Source of the DNA: Streptomyces violaceusniger Tu 4113
GTDB taxonomy: Bacteria; Actinomycetota; Actinomycetes; Streptomycetales; Streptomycetaceae
Direction of reading: 5' to 3'
Length of the DNA: 64,000 nucleotides
NCBI RefSeq assembly: GCF_000147815.2
Contig: NC_015957.1
Location: 7,006,001 to 7,070,000, forward strand
Position 1 is the stretch's first letter. Each line of letters opens with the position of its first letter. Shown piece after piece: positions 44,459-53,085 of this stretch. The notes under the pieces are model-generated. The model ran no database searches, had not been told where the DNA came from, and saw nothing but the letters and a program-made list of their open reading frames with translations. Made by a program: the position numbers and the translations under genes.

Positions 44459-45310
44459 CTAGTCGGAATAATTGGTCCCGTCGAGGGTCGAGGTGGCGCC
44501 GATGAAGTCGAGCAAGTCCTGGTTGACGTCATCGGCGTGGGTCATGAAGAGGCCGTGTCCCGCTCGGGGGTACTCCTTGTAGACGTTGTCCGGCACCAGC
44601 TTCGCCATCCGTCGGCCGCAGAGTCCGATGGGAGCGGAGGCATCGGCGTCGCCGTGGATGATCAGGGCCGGGACCTGGAGCGCGGCGGCCTCCTCGCGCA
44701 GATCGGTGGTGAACCCTGTCCTGACCACCTCGATGGCCGCCTTGGCCGAGCAGTCAAGGCATCTCCGCACCGTCCACTCCATGAGCTCGGTGGAGATCGT
44801 GTTGCCCAGATGCGTCGCGAAGAACGCTTGTGCGTTCTGGGCCATCCACTGCGGGCGGTCCTTGGACCGCCCCGCCAGCAGGGCGTCGAAGGCGTCCTGG
44901 TCGATCCCGTCCTGGTGGTCCGGTGCCCAGGCCATCAACGGCGCGGTGACCGACATCAGCACCACCCGGCTCACCCGCGCATAGCCGTGGCGCGTCAGGT
45001 AGCGGATCACCTCCCCACCGCCCATCGAGTGCGCCACCAGGGTCACTTCGCGGAGGTCGAGGCGTTCGAGCAGCGCCGCGAGATCATCGGCGAGGGTGTC
45101 GTAGTCGAAGCCGTGGCCGACCCAGTCCGAGCGGCCGTGCCCCCGCTTGTCGAAGGCGACACAGCGCAGGCCCGCCCCGGACAGCGGGAGCATCTGGAAC
45201 TCCCATGAGCTGCTGCTGAGCCAGGCCCCGGCGACGAAGACCACCGGCTTGCCCTGTCCCCAGTCGGTGTAGAACAGGCTCGTTCCGTCGGAACCCTCGA
45301 AATGCGGCAT
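44459..45310 (-). CDS. Alpha/beta hydrolase, non-heme chloroperoxidase-like
   Basis: A 283-residue alpha/beta hydrolase. Typical features are FEGSDGTSLFYTDWGQGKPVVF, the nucleophile elbow VAHSMGGGEVIRYL near residue 98, DADASAPIGLCG for the aspartate region, and AGHGLFMTHADDVN for the catalytic histidine. These proteins are often called cofactor-free haloperoxidases or perhydrolases but mainly act as esterases. ATG 45310 follows GGAAGGATCC. No operon partner. Confidence 0.88.
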   Translation of the reverse strand: MPHFEGSDGTSLFYTDWGQGKPVVFVAGAWLSSSSWEFQMLPLSGAGLRCVAFDKRGHGRSDWVGHGFDYDTLADDLAALLERLDLREVTLVAHSMGGGEVIRYLTRHGYARVSRVVLMSVTAPLMAWAPDHQDGIDQDAFDALLAGRSKDRPQWMAQNAQAFFATHLGNTISTELMEWTVRRCLDCSAKAAIEVVRTGFTTDLREEAAALQVPALIIHGDADASAPIGLCGRRMAKLVPDNVYKEYPRAGHGLFMTHADDVNQDLLDFIGATSTLDGTNYSD

Positions 45311-45681
45311 GGTGGGCGGATCCTTCCTGGGCTTTCCTGGGCGACGAGGTGTCGTTGCGTTGCGGCAACTCTCGTCCAGCAGCTCCCGTCCGTCGATTAC
45401 GCCGGAGGTAATGAGCGGCGCGAGCACACCCGGCAACGCGGCTCCCGCCACCGGCTGCGTCCCGTTACCGGCCGGTGGAAATAAATCCGAGCCGGAATCG
45501 AATAAATCCGGCCCCCATCGCCTTGTGGCCGCTGATGGTTACGTCCACGTTTGACTGGCCACCTGCCATAAAGAATGGCTCTTCGCTCAATCCGTCGCCC
45601 TCGACGGCGATCGAGTCTCCCTGGCGCCCATAGGAGCGACGTTGTCCCGCCGCGCCCCCAATTCGCTGTACGGGGACGGTC
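45311..45681. other. Intergenic stretch, lower GC
   Basis: This 371-bp stretch has a noticeably lower GC middle (45470-45620). A weak minus-strand frame of 72 codons (45465-45683, ending GHKAMGAGFIRFRLGFIS) is the only coding signal and has no recognised homology. Confidence 0.3.
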
Positions 45682-45900
45682 ATGTGGCTGGAGACCCACT
45701 ACGCGCCGTTCAGCGACCTGCTCCACACGCTGCGGACGGGCGAGCCCGCCGCGACGCACCACCTCGGCAAGCCCTTCTTCGACTGGGTGAACGAGAGCCC
45801 GGACCGCTCGCAGCAGTTCAGCAACGCGATGGCCTCGTTCACCACCGGACTTCGCATCGGCCTGTTCGGCGACTACCCATGTCCCGATGGCGAGCTCGGC
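45682..45900 (+). pseudogene. Fragment of a polyketide-type O-methyltransferase
   Basis: WLETHYAPFSDLLHTLRTGEP and HLGKPFFDWVNESPDRSQQFSNAM match the end of the dimerisation domain and start of the catalytic domain of PF00891 O-methyltransferases from natural product clusters. The SAM-binding domain is absent; sequence homology stops near 45900, just before the convergent rph gene. Confidence 0.75.
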
Positions 45901-45983
45901 ACCCCGGCCAAGGGCCGGGAGGCTGTCCCGCTCGACGCCTCCCGGCCGATGGATGTGCCGTCGGGGCTGCCCGGTGTGGCCGG

Positions 45984-48590
45984 TCAGGGCAGGATCTGGA
46001 CGTACCCGTCGGTTCCGTGCACGCGGATCCGCTGTCCGTCCCGGATCAGCCGGGTGGCCCGCTCCACGCCCACGACGGCCGGCAAGCCGTACTCCCGGGC
46101 GATCACCGCGCCATGGGTCATCAGGCCGCCCACCTCCGTCACCAGGCCCGCGATTCCGACGAACAGCGGCGACCAGCTCGGGTCCGTGAAGGCCGTGACC
46201 AGGATGTCGCCCGCTTCGAGATCGGCCTCCGCCATGTCAAGGATGACGCGGGCCCGTCCTTCGATGGTCCCGGCGGAAACCGGCAGCCCGATCAGGGCGC
46301 CTACCGGCGCGTCGTCGCGCCGGTACGCCCCGGTGACGGCCTCACCATCCGAGGTGAGCACCCGGGGCGGGGTGAGCGCGTGGTACGACCGGAACGCGTC
46401 CTTGCGCTGCTGGATGAGCCGGTCATCCACCCGGTGCGAGCGCACGACGTCGTGGAGTTCCTGGAACGTGAGGTAGAAGATGTCCTCCTGCTCAGGGAGC
46501 ACGCCTGCCCGCACGAGGCGCTCGGCCTCCGCCAGCAAGGCTCGCTTGTAGACGAAGTAGCGGCTGATGATGCCGTACTTCGGGTACTCCCGGTACCCGA
46601 TGAAGGTTCGGACCCGGTCGATCATCCGCTTGGTCTCGTCCGCTTTCCGGTCCCCGTCCGGCAGGGCCCGCAAGCGGGACAGCACGTCCTGTTCCTTCTT
46701 CTCCGCCTTCTGCCGCCCTTGCTCGAAGCGCCGCTCGGCGGCGCCCGGCTCGAAGTTCCTGACGTTGTCGAGGATCACGGGCACGAGCGTGGTGGGGCGC
46801 TCGCGCCACCGTGGCCGCGTGATGTCGATCTCGCCGACACAGCGCATGCCGTACCGGTCGAGGTAGGACTCGATGGCGTCGCGCGCCTCGGCCCCGCCCA
46901 CGAGCTTCGCCAGCTCGTCCAGGAAGGCATCGTCCTCGACGCACTCCACGCCCCGCAGGAACGCCACCACCTCCGGATGCGGGCGGATCACATCCGCCAC
47001 ATCGAGCAGCGCCAGTCCCATTTCCGACGTGACATTGTCGGGGGCGGACAGCGTGAGCGTGTCAGCCGCGTTCTTCTCGCCCAGCCACTCCCGCAGCGTG
47101 TCATTGAGCCACCAGGTGGCCTCCATCCCCGCCATGATCGCCTGCATGCTCAGCGGATCGCTGAGGACGCGCTTGTGCTCCTCGAAGGTCTCCAGCAGGA
47201 AGTCGAACAGCGCCGGTCCGGTCCTCGTCCGGATATCGCGCTCCAGGGCGGCGATGGACGTCCGGCTGCGCTCGATCAGCTCGGTGACGATGGCCGGATC
47301 GGTCTCGATCGGGGCGGACGCGCCACGCGCCGGGGGCCCTCCGAGACCCGCGTCCGGGAGCGACCGGACGAAATCGTCGCGGTCGAGGACGGTCTCCAGA
47401 GCGTCCCTGATCAGCGGATCGCCTCTCCCCACGACGTCCAGGAGGGCGGCGCGGCTCGCGGGCGAGGCCAGGCGCCGGGTGGCGTCGACGAACAGCCTTC
47501 CGCCGGCCTCGTGCATCGGCGCCATGGCCGTGAGCTGCCACACGGAGATCCCCAGAGGCCGCATGGGGTCGGTCATCATCTGCTGATGGCCCACGGAGAG
47601 GTAGACGTGATTCTCCTGGTCGCCGGTCTCGGGGATGGGGAAGAGGGTCGTGATCGGCCGGCTCTGCACGATCTGGAAGCCATCGTCGGCCAGACACCAT
47701 TCGATGTCCTGCGGGCGGCCGAAGTGTGCTTCGATCCGCCGCCCGAGCTCCACGAGCCGTACGGCCTGCGCATCCGTCAGCGCCGGCTGCTCCTGCCGCC
47801 GCGAGTCGATCGGCACTTCCCGCGTACCGCCGGCGGGCAGGGGCTGAACGGCACGCTGCTTGGCGGAGATCGTCCTGGCGACGACTTCGCCGTGTCGCAC
47901 CGTGAAGACGTCCGGGTTCACCAGGCCGGAGACCAGGGCCTCGCCGAGCCCGAAGCCGGCGTCCACGGTGGCCACCTTCCGGTTGCCCGTGACGGGGTCG
48001 GCCGTGAACAGGATGCCGGCCGCATGCGGGAAGACCATCTGCTGCACGACCACGGCCATGTGGACCGTACGGTGGTCGATGCCGTTCCGGTGACGGTAGG
48101 TCACGGCCCGCTCGGTGAACAGCGAGGCCCAGCACCGGCTGATGTGCTGGAGGATCGCCGTCGGCCCCACGACGTTCAGGTATGTGTCCTGCTGACCGGC
48201 GAAGGAGGCCGTCGGCAGGTCCTCCGCCGTCGCGCTGGATCGGACGGCGCAGGCGGCTTGTTCGCCGAGCCGGCCGACCGCGCGGGTGATCTCCGCCGCG
48301 AGATCGCCCGGGATGGCGATCCCTTCGACGGTCCGGCGAATCCGCGCGCTGAGCGTGCGGATCGCCTCCCGGTCGTCCGGGTCCACGCGCGACAACTGAT
48401 CGAGGTGATCGTCGATCGACGGCGCTTCCGCCATGATCCGCCGGAAGGCGTCCGTCGTCACGCAAAAGCCACCCGGCACCCGGATACCTTCGATCCGCGA
48501 CAGCCCGCCCAGGTGCGCGCCCTTGCCGCCGACGATCGTGACCTGCGTCTCGGCAACCTCTTGAAGATCCAAGACATACTGCTCACTCAT
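45984..48590 (-). CDS. rph: Rifampin phosphotransferase
   Basis: An 868-residue dikinase-like enzyme that inactivates rifamycins by transferring the beta-phosphate of ATP. Domains in order: ATP-grasp (about 1-320; VGGKGAHLGGLSRIEGIRVP, AVRSSATAEDLPTASFAGQQ), rifamycin-binding domain (about 330-760) and a swivelling His domain with the catalytic histidine at 826 in GLMTHGAVIAREYGLPAVVG. Length and motifs match known Rph proteins. The ATG is preceded by a 9-bp repeat instead of a standard ribosome site. A rifamycin-associated element lies 196 bases upstream, so rifamycin-induced expression is likely. Confidence 0.93.
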   Translation of the reverse strand: MSEQYVLDLQEVAETQVTIVGGKGAHLGGLSRIEGIRVPGGFCVTTDAFRRIMAEAPSIDDHLDQLSRVDPDDREAIRTLSARIRRTVEGIAIPGDLAAEITRAVGRLGEQAACAVRSSATAEDLPTASFAGQQDTYLNVVGPTAILQHISRCWASLFTERAVTYRHRNGIDHRTVHMAVVVQQMVFPHAAGILFTADPVTGNRKVATVDAGFGLGEALVSGLVNPDVFTVRHGEVVARTISAKQRAVQPLPAGGTREVPIDSRRQEQPALTDAQAVRLVELGRRIEAHFGRPQDIEWCLADDGFQIVQSRPITTLFPIPETGDQENHVYLSVGHQQMMTDPMRPLGISVWQLTAMAPMHEAGGRLFVDATRRLASPASRAALLDVVGRGDPLIRDALETVLDRDDFVRSLPDAGLGGPPARGASAPIETDPAIVTELIERSRTSIAALERDIRTRTGPALFDFLLETFEEHKRVLSDPLSMQAIMAGMEATWWLNDTLREWLGEKNAADTLTLSAPDNVTSEMGLALLDVADVIRPHPEVVAFLRGVECVEDDAFLDELAKLVGGAEARDAIESYLDRYGMRCVGEIDITRPRWRERPTTLVPVILDNVRNFEPGAAERRFEQGRQKAEKKEQDVLSRLRALPDGDRKADETKRMIDRVRTFIGYREYPKYGIISRYFVYKRALLAEAERLVRAGVLPEQEDIFYLTFQELHDVVRSHRVDDRLIQQRKDAFRSYHALTPPRVLTSDGEAVTGAYRRDDAPVGALIGLPVSAGTIEGRARVILDMAEADLEAGDILVTAFTDPSWSPLFVGIAGLVTEVGGLMTHGAVIAREYGLPAVVGVERATRLIRDGQRIRVHGTDGYVQILP

Positions 48591-48592
48591 CG

Positions 48593-48637
48593 CGAGACCG
48601 CCGAGACCGCCGAGACCACCGAGACCACCGAGACCTC
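48593..48637. repeat. 9-bp tandem repeat directly before the rph start
   Basis: Five copies of CGAGACCGC-type units end three bases before the rph ATG (48590). They occupy the ribosome binding region and, read on the coding strand, give GGTCTCGGC units with no stop codon. Confidence 0.95.
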
Positions 48638-48785
48638 CGAGGCAGCCGTGCTCCGTTGCACCGCGGGCCGGTCCCACCACTGGTTCGACGTCATCGCGTC
48701 CCCCATACGTCGACAACAACACACGTACGTCGTGCCCCCATTTCCGCAGGTTGTGGCATCGGCCGACGATTCTGCGCCGTGACCC

Positions 48786-48804
48786 GGGGCTTGCGGCAAG
48801 CCCC
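48786..48804. promoter_or_regulatory. Rifamycin-associated element (RAE)
   Basis: GGGGCTTGCGGCAAGCCCC is a 19-bp inverted repeat that closely matches the RAE found upstream of rph and other rifamycin-response genes in actinobacteria, as I recall its consensus. On the plus strand CTATACG follows after about 10 bases as a possible -10; on the minus strand CAGAAT follows at a similar distance toward rph. Confidence 0.85.
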
Positions 48805-48828
48805 CCGGCGCGCTATACGTTGAAAGTG

Positions 48829-48872
48829 GCAAGGAGAGATTGTTTCTCCTTGCCTTTGCCTTTGCCTTTGCC
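48829..48872 (+). other. Stem-loop followed by TTTGCC repeats
   Basis: A perfect 9-bp stem GCAAGGAGA/TCTCCTTGC (48829-48853, loop GATTGTT) is followed by three TTTGCC units (48855-48872). It lies just downstream of the plus-strand side of the RAE and could be an attenuator or terminator. The rest of 48591-49095 has no gene. Confidence 0.5.
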
Positions 48873-49095
48873 GTCCATGGGAAGCGACAGGCTTCTCCCC
48901 GAAGCGGTGGCACGCCGCGTAGACGGTCGCCGTAGCTCATATAGGCCGACGCCCAGGGTTTCCCGGCAAGGGCGCGATTCTGGGCCGCCCGCGGCCCAAC
49001 GGCCATGTCCTCAAGGTCACCGGAGCCCCGTCGGCCGGCTTCGCGGACGTCGCCCGCAGGAATGCCCACACCTGGGCCCTCCCGGCGGTGAACTC

Positions 49096-49461
49096 ATGAC
49101 CGCCCGCCCGGGTTTCGAGGCCCTGGCTCCCTTCTTCCGGATCGTCGCGGAGGGGCTGAGCGGGCTGGTCGACGGCGAGGACTTCTGCAACACGCTGGCC
49201 GAGGACACCGTCTTCGAGTACGTCATCTCCGTCCCCAGCTACCCACGGCGCATCGTGGGCCGGGAAGCCGTCGCGGAGCTCTACCGCGGCTATGGGGAAA
49301 CGATGGTCCTGCACGGCTCCGACGAACTGGCGGTCCACCGGGACCGTGAAGCGTGATCGTCGTCCTCGAATACGCGGTCCACGGTCAAGCGGTCAGCGCG
49401 CGGCTACCTCGACTCGGTCGCCGTGTTCGACGCCGTCGGCCGGCCGACTCACCGCGAGTGA
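49096..49461 (+). pseudogene. SnoaL-like (NTF2-fold) protein, broken
   Basis: The frame from ATG 49096 reads like a SnoaL/ketosteroid-isomerase-fold protein (FFRIVAEGLSGLVDGEDFCN, VFEYVISVPSYPRRIVGREAVAELY in parts) but stops at 49356. The expected continuation (VIVVLEYAVHGQAVS) is one frame away, and the usual ending (YLDSVAVFDAVGRP) is in another frame after a deletion. The end overlaps the convergent regulator gene by 13 bases. Confidence 0.8.
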
Positions 49462-52400
49462 AAGCCGGAAGGTCCGGCGCCGTCCGCCGCGGGCGGCGCC
49501 GCATGGCGCAGTCGTGCCGGGTCGGCCCGGGTCAGGGCCGTCGGCGCGGCCAGCTGCCGGCCGGTCTCGTACGCCTCGGCGAAGCGCTCGTCTCCGAGCG
49601 CGGCCCGGCCGCGGCTGGTCAGCGTGCGGACCTGCGGATCGGTACGGTCGTGGGCACCCCGCAGGCGGGCCGCCGCGCCGAGCAGAACGGCCACGTCGAG
49701 GTAGCGCCCGTACAGCGCGGCAAGGCCGGCCACGAGCACCGCGACCATCGCCACGACCGGCATGTCCTTGCTGTCGACCGCCGCCGCGTACGCCCGGCCC
49801 AGCGCCTCCTCGGCGCCCGGCCCGTCGCCGAGTTCGAGACAGAGCGCGCCCCGCACCGCGCCGACCAACCCCTGCCCGTGGCCGCCGCCGAACGGGAACC
49901 GCACGGACAGCTCGGCCTCGGCCGACTCGACCAGCTCACGCGCCCGATCCAAGTCCCCGATCCCTACCCACAGGCCGGCCTCCCGCGCGTCGAGGAGAAT
50001 CGCCATCTCGGGCGACGCCGAGCGCAGCGCGCGCTCCCGGGTCGCGGCGATCATCTCGGTCGCCCGTGCGGTCTCGCCGAACCGCACCTGCAGATCGATC
50101 CATCGCAGGTCGATGAAGATCTCGTCGCTGAGGCTGAGCGACCCGAACTCGCGGGCCAGCCGTTTCGCCTCGGTCAGGTCGGCCAGCGCGCCGTCGAGAT
50201 CGCCGTCGTACTGCCGCAGCAGCGCGCGCAGCGGCAGCGCCCTGGCCAGGCCCCAGCGGTCGCCCGCCCGGGCGAAGCACTCCAGGGCGGCGGTCACATC
50301 GCCGCGGACCGGATCGAGGCGGCCCTCGGCCTCGGCGGACTGGGCCCGGAACATGTGGGCCAGTCCGGCCAGCCACACGTCCGGTCCGTCGACCAGCCGC
50401 TGGATGATCGTCGGCGACGCTCCGATCTCCTCCAGGGAGGCCAGCCCGGCCGCGGTCACAGCGCCGCCAATGCCGCCAATGCCGCCGGTGCCGCCAAAGC
50501 CACCAAAGCCGCCGAAGCCCGGCGACTCCGGCCGGCTCAGCAGCCGCTCGGTGAGCGCCCACAGCTCCTCGCGCCGCTCCCTGATCGAACCGAGGGCCGG
50601 CGCGCCCGGGATGGCGATGGTGTGGAGCAGCAGCATCCCCTCGGCGATGTCGCGCTCCGCACTCGGCCGCTCGGCCGGCAACGCGACCGCCTCGCCGAGC
50701 CAGTAGACCGCGTCGGAGTGGCGGCCGAGCATCTGCCAGTACCAGATCAGGTTCACCGCGAGCCCGATCGCGCCGTCGGCGCCGCCGGAGTCGCCCCTAT
50801 CGCAGAGGCGGCGCAGGGCGGCGAGCACGTTGTCGTACTCGGCGCGCAGCACATGGAGCGCGTCCAGCTGCCCAGGACCGCGCAACAGCGGGTCCTGGCG
50901 GGCGACCAGCTCGGCGAAGTGGCGGGCCGCCAGGTCCCGCACGCCGGTCAGGGTGCCCCGCTCGGCCAGGCTCTCCAGGCCGTACTCGCGGATCGTCTCC
51001 AGCATCCGGTACCGGCCGGTGTCCGGCGCGAGTTGCAGCAACGACCGGTCGACCAGGCCCGCGAGCAGCTCCCGGATCTCGTCGGCCGGCACCGCGGTAC
51101 CGGCACAGACCGCGGTGGCCGAGGCCGGCGTGACGCCGCCGGGCAGCACCGCGATCCGCTCCGCGACCGTACGCGCGTCCGCGTCGAGCAGGTCCCAGCT
51201 CCACGCGATGACCGCCCGCAGCGTGCGGTGGCGCGGGAAGGCGGTCCGATTGCCGGTGGTGAGCAGGCGGAACCGGTTGGACAGCCCGGCGGCCAGATCG
51301 GCCAGCGCGAGCGTTCGCAGGCGGGCCGCGGCCAGTTCGAGCGCGAGCGGCATGCCGTCCAGGCCGCGGACGATGCGCAGCACCTCGCCGAGGTTGGACG
51401 CGTCGACGTCGAACCCGGGCCGCACGGCCGCCGCCCGCTCGGTGAACAGGCGCACCGACGCCGTACGACGAGCCTGCCCGACGTCCGCGTCGGGCTCGGG
51501 CAGGGTGAGCGGGCCGAGCGGGACCAGCCCCTCGCCGTCGATCGCCAGCGGCTCCCGGCTAGTGGCCAGCACCCGCAGCCCGGCGCAGCGGGCCAGCAGC
51601 GCCGAGATCAGGTGCGCCACGGCGTCGATCAGATGCTCGCAGTTGTCGACCAGCAGCAGGCTCTCCCGGCCGGCGAGCTGGTCGACGAGTACGTCCGACT
51701 CCTCGCCCTCGACCCTCATCCGGGCCTCGAACATCGCGCCGCCGCGCAGCCCGATCGCGGCCAGCAGCGCCGCGCCCACCTTGGCCGGCTCGGTGACCGA
51801 GGCGAGGTCGATCAACCAGGTGCCGTCGCGGTACGCGTGGCGGCGACGGCGGGCAGCCTCGATGGCGAGGCGCGTCTTACCGGCGCCGCCGGGACCGAGC
51901 ACGGTGACCAGGCGCCCGGCGGCGAGCAGCGTGTCGATCCGGGCGAGGTCGTCGTCACGCCCGATGAAACTGGTCAGCGGCGCGGGCAGGTTGGCCGGAC
52001 TGGTCTGCTTGGCGGGGCTCGTCCGCTCGGCCGGACTGGTCGGCGCGGTGTCGGCGGCCGGGGCGGGCCGCTCGGCGCGCAGCAGGCGCAGATGGCGCTC
52101 CTGCAGGGCAGCGCCGGGGTCGGTGCCGAGGACGTCGGCCAGGGTTGCGCGGATCCGCTCGTACCGGGCCAGGGCCTCGGCCTGGCGGCCCTGGGCGGCG
52201 AGCGCGTCCATGAGCAGCGCGGCCGCCCGTTCGTGAACGGGGTGCTCGGCGAGCAAGGCGGTCAGGCGGGCGGCGGCCTCGTCGGCATGACCCAGGGAGA
52301 GCTCGGCCTCGGCGAGGTCGGCGACGGCCTCGACCGAGGCGTGGGCCAACCGGGTCGCGGCGGCGGGCGCGACCGCGGCGACGGCCGTGGGCTCGGCTCC

Positions 52401-52835
52401 GGGGTGGTCGTCCCATAGCGCCACGGCCTCGCCGAGCACGGCCGCCGCGGCATTCGGGTCGCCGGCCCGCAGGCGGGCACGGCCGTCGGCGGCGAGTTGC
52501 TCGAACCGCAGCGCGTCCACGTCGGCCGCGTCCACGTCCAGCCGGTAGCCACCCGCGACCTGCGCGACGGCGTCGGCCGAGCCGAGGGTCCGGCGCAGCC
52601 GCGAGACGAGGGTCTGCAGGGCGTGGGCGGGGCCGGCCGGCAGGTCCTCGGCCCAGATCGCGTCGATCAGGACGCCCTGCTCGACCGCGCGCCCACCGGC
52701 GAGCGCCAGCCGTACGACCAGACCCCGCGACCGGGCACCAGGAACGGGCAGGGCGGCGCCACCGCGCGACACCCGAAAGGCGCCGAGCAGCGTGACGCGA
52801 AGCGCACTCCCGTCCATCCCCCGATCTTCGCGCAC
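49449..52835 (-). CDS. Large SARP/AfsR-like transcriptional regulator
   Basis: A 1,128-residue regulator. Domains in order: OmpR-type winged helix (about 10-95; LRVTLLGAFRVSRGG, LQTLVSRLRRTLG), bacterial transcriptional activation domain (about 97-245), NB-ARC ATPase with P-loop GPGGAGKTR at about 313-321 and LLVDNCEHL, and a long helical TPR-like C-terminus. Such proteins activate secondary-metabolite genes. A Gly-rich stretch GFGGFGGFGGTGGIGG comes from a 9-bp repeat. GTG 52835 has GAGGG upstream; ATG 52817 is an alternative. It is divergent from the FAD monooxygenase. Confidence 0.92.
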   Translation of the reverse strand: MREDRGMDGSALRVTLLGAFRVSRGGAALPVPGARSRGLVVRLALAGGRAVEQGVLIDAIWAEDLPAGPAHALQTLVSRLRRTLGSADAVAQVAGGYRLDVDAADVDALRFEQLAADGRARLRAGDPNAAAAVLGEAVALWDDHPGAEPTAVAAVAPAAATRLAHASVEAVADLAEAELSLGHADEAAARLTALLAEHPVHERAAALLMDALAAQGRQAEALARYERIRATLADVLGTDPGAALQERHLRLLRAERPAPAADTAPTSPAERTSPAKQTSPANLPAPLTSFIGRDDDLARIDTLLAAGRLVTVLGPGGAGKTRLAIEAARRRRHAYRDGTWLIDLASVTEPAKVGAALLAAIGLRGGAMFEARMRVEGEESDVLVDQLAGRESLLLVDNCEHLIDAVAHLISALLARCAGLRVLATSREPLAIDGEGLVPLGPLTLPEPDADVGQARRTASVRLFTERAAAVRPGFDVDASNLGEVLRIVRGLDGMPLALELAAARLRTLALADLAAGLSNRFRLLTTGNRTAFPRHRTLRAVIAWSWDLLDADARTVAERIAVLPGGVTPASATAVCAGTAVPADEIRELLAGLVDRSLLQLAPDTGRYRMLETIREYGLESLAERGTLTGVRDLAARHFAELVARQDPLLRGPGQLDALHVLRAEYDNVLAALRRLCDRGDSGGADGAIGLAVNLIWYWQMLGRHSDAVYWLGEAVALPAERPSAERDIAEGMLLLHTIAIPGAPALGSIRERREELWALTERLLSRPESPGFGGFGGFGGTGGIGGIGGAVTAAGLASLEEIGASPTIIQRLVDGPDVWLAGLAHMFRAQSAEAEGRLDPVRGDVTAALECFARAGDRWGLARALPLRALLRQYDGDLDGALADLTEAKRLAREFGSLSLSDEIFIDLRWIDLQVRFGETARATEMIAATRERALRSASPEMAILLDAREAGLWVGIGDLDRARELVESAEAELSVRFPFGGGHGQGLVGAVRGALCLELGDGPGAEEALGRAYAAAVDSKDMPVVAMVAVLVAGLAALYGRYLDVAVLLGAAARLRGAHDRTDPQVRTLTSRGRAALGDERFAEAYETGRQLAAPTALTRADPARLRHAAPPAADGAGPSGFHSR
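50463..50516. repeat. 9-bp coding repeat (Gly-Gly-Phe/Ile/Thr)
   Basis: Six copies of a GCCGCCAAN-type unit lie in the TPR region of the large regulator, giving GGF, GGI and GGT tripeptides. Absent from the usual domain pattern, so it is an insertion. Confidence 0.95.
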
Positions 52836-52976
52836 GCGCCCTCGGATCCCCGCATCAGGGCAGTGCCCGCATCAGGGCGGCGCCTACATCAGGCCAGCGC
52901 CCGACGTTCGCCGTCCACGCCCGCACCGGATACGTGAACGCGGCGCCGAGACGGTGCGGGACCGTGCGGGACGGCA

Positions 52977-53030
52977 GTGTCAGCGCCACGTGCCCCCGTG
53001 TCAGCGCCGTGTGTGCCCCGTGTGAGCGGC
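52977..53030. promoter_or_regulatory. Direct repeats typical of SARP binding
   Basis: GTGTCAGCGCC at 52977 and 52998 and GTGTGAGCGGC at 53020 form three direct repeats with 21-22 bp spacing, two helical turns apart. SARP proteins bind direct repeats at 11 or 22 bp. They lie between the large regulator and the monooxygenase, 56-109 bases before the latter. Two GTGCGGGAC units at 10-bp spacing lie just upstream. Confidence 0.55.
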
Positions 53031-53085
53031 CCGCGTCAGTCTTCCCGTGCCTGAAGACCACAGGCTTCGGAAGGTGAGTTCTGTC

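Noticed and set aside
45642..48782. A plus-strand open frame of about 1,050 codons opposite rph
   Set aside because: It is an antisense mirror of rph; only its first part coincides with the methyltransferase fragment, which reads in another frame.
48786..48804. Inverted repeat considered as a terminator
   Set aside because: It lies upstream of rph, has one unpaired central base and matches the rifamycin-associated element; no T-tract follows.
49353..52418. A plus-strand open frame of about 1,000 codons
   Set aside because: It is the GC-bias mirror of the SARP-like regulator gene on the other strand; it has Arg/Gly/Gln-rich sequence without any domain.
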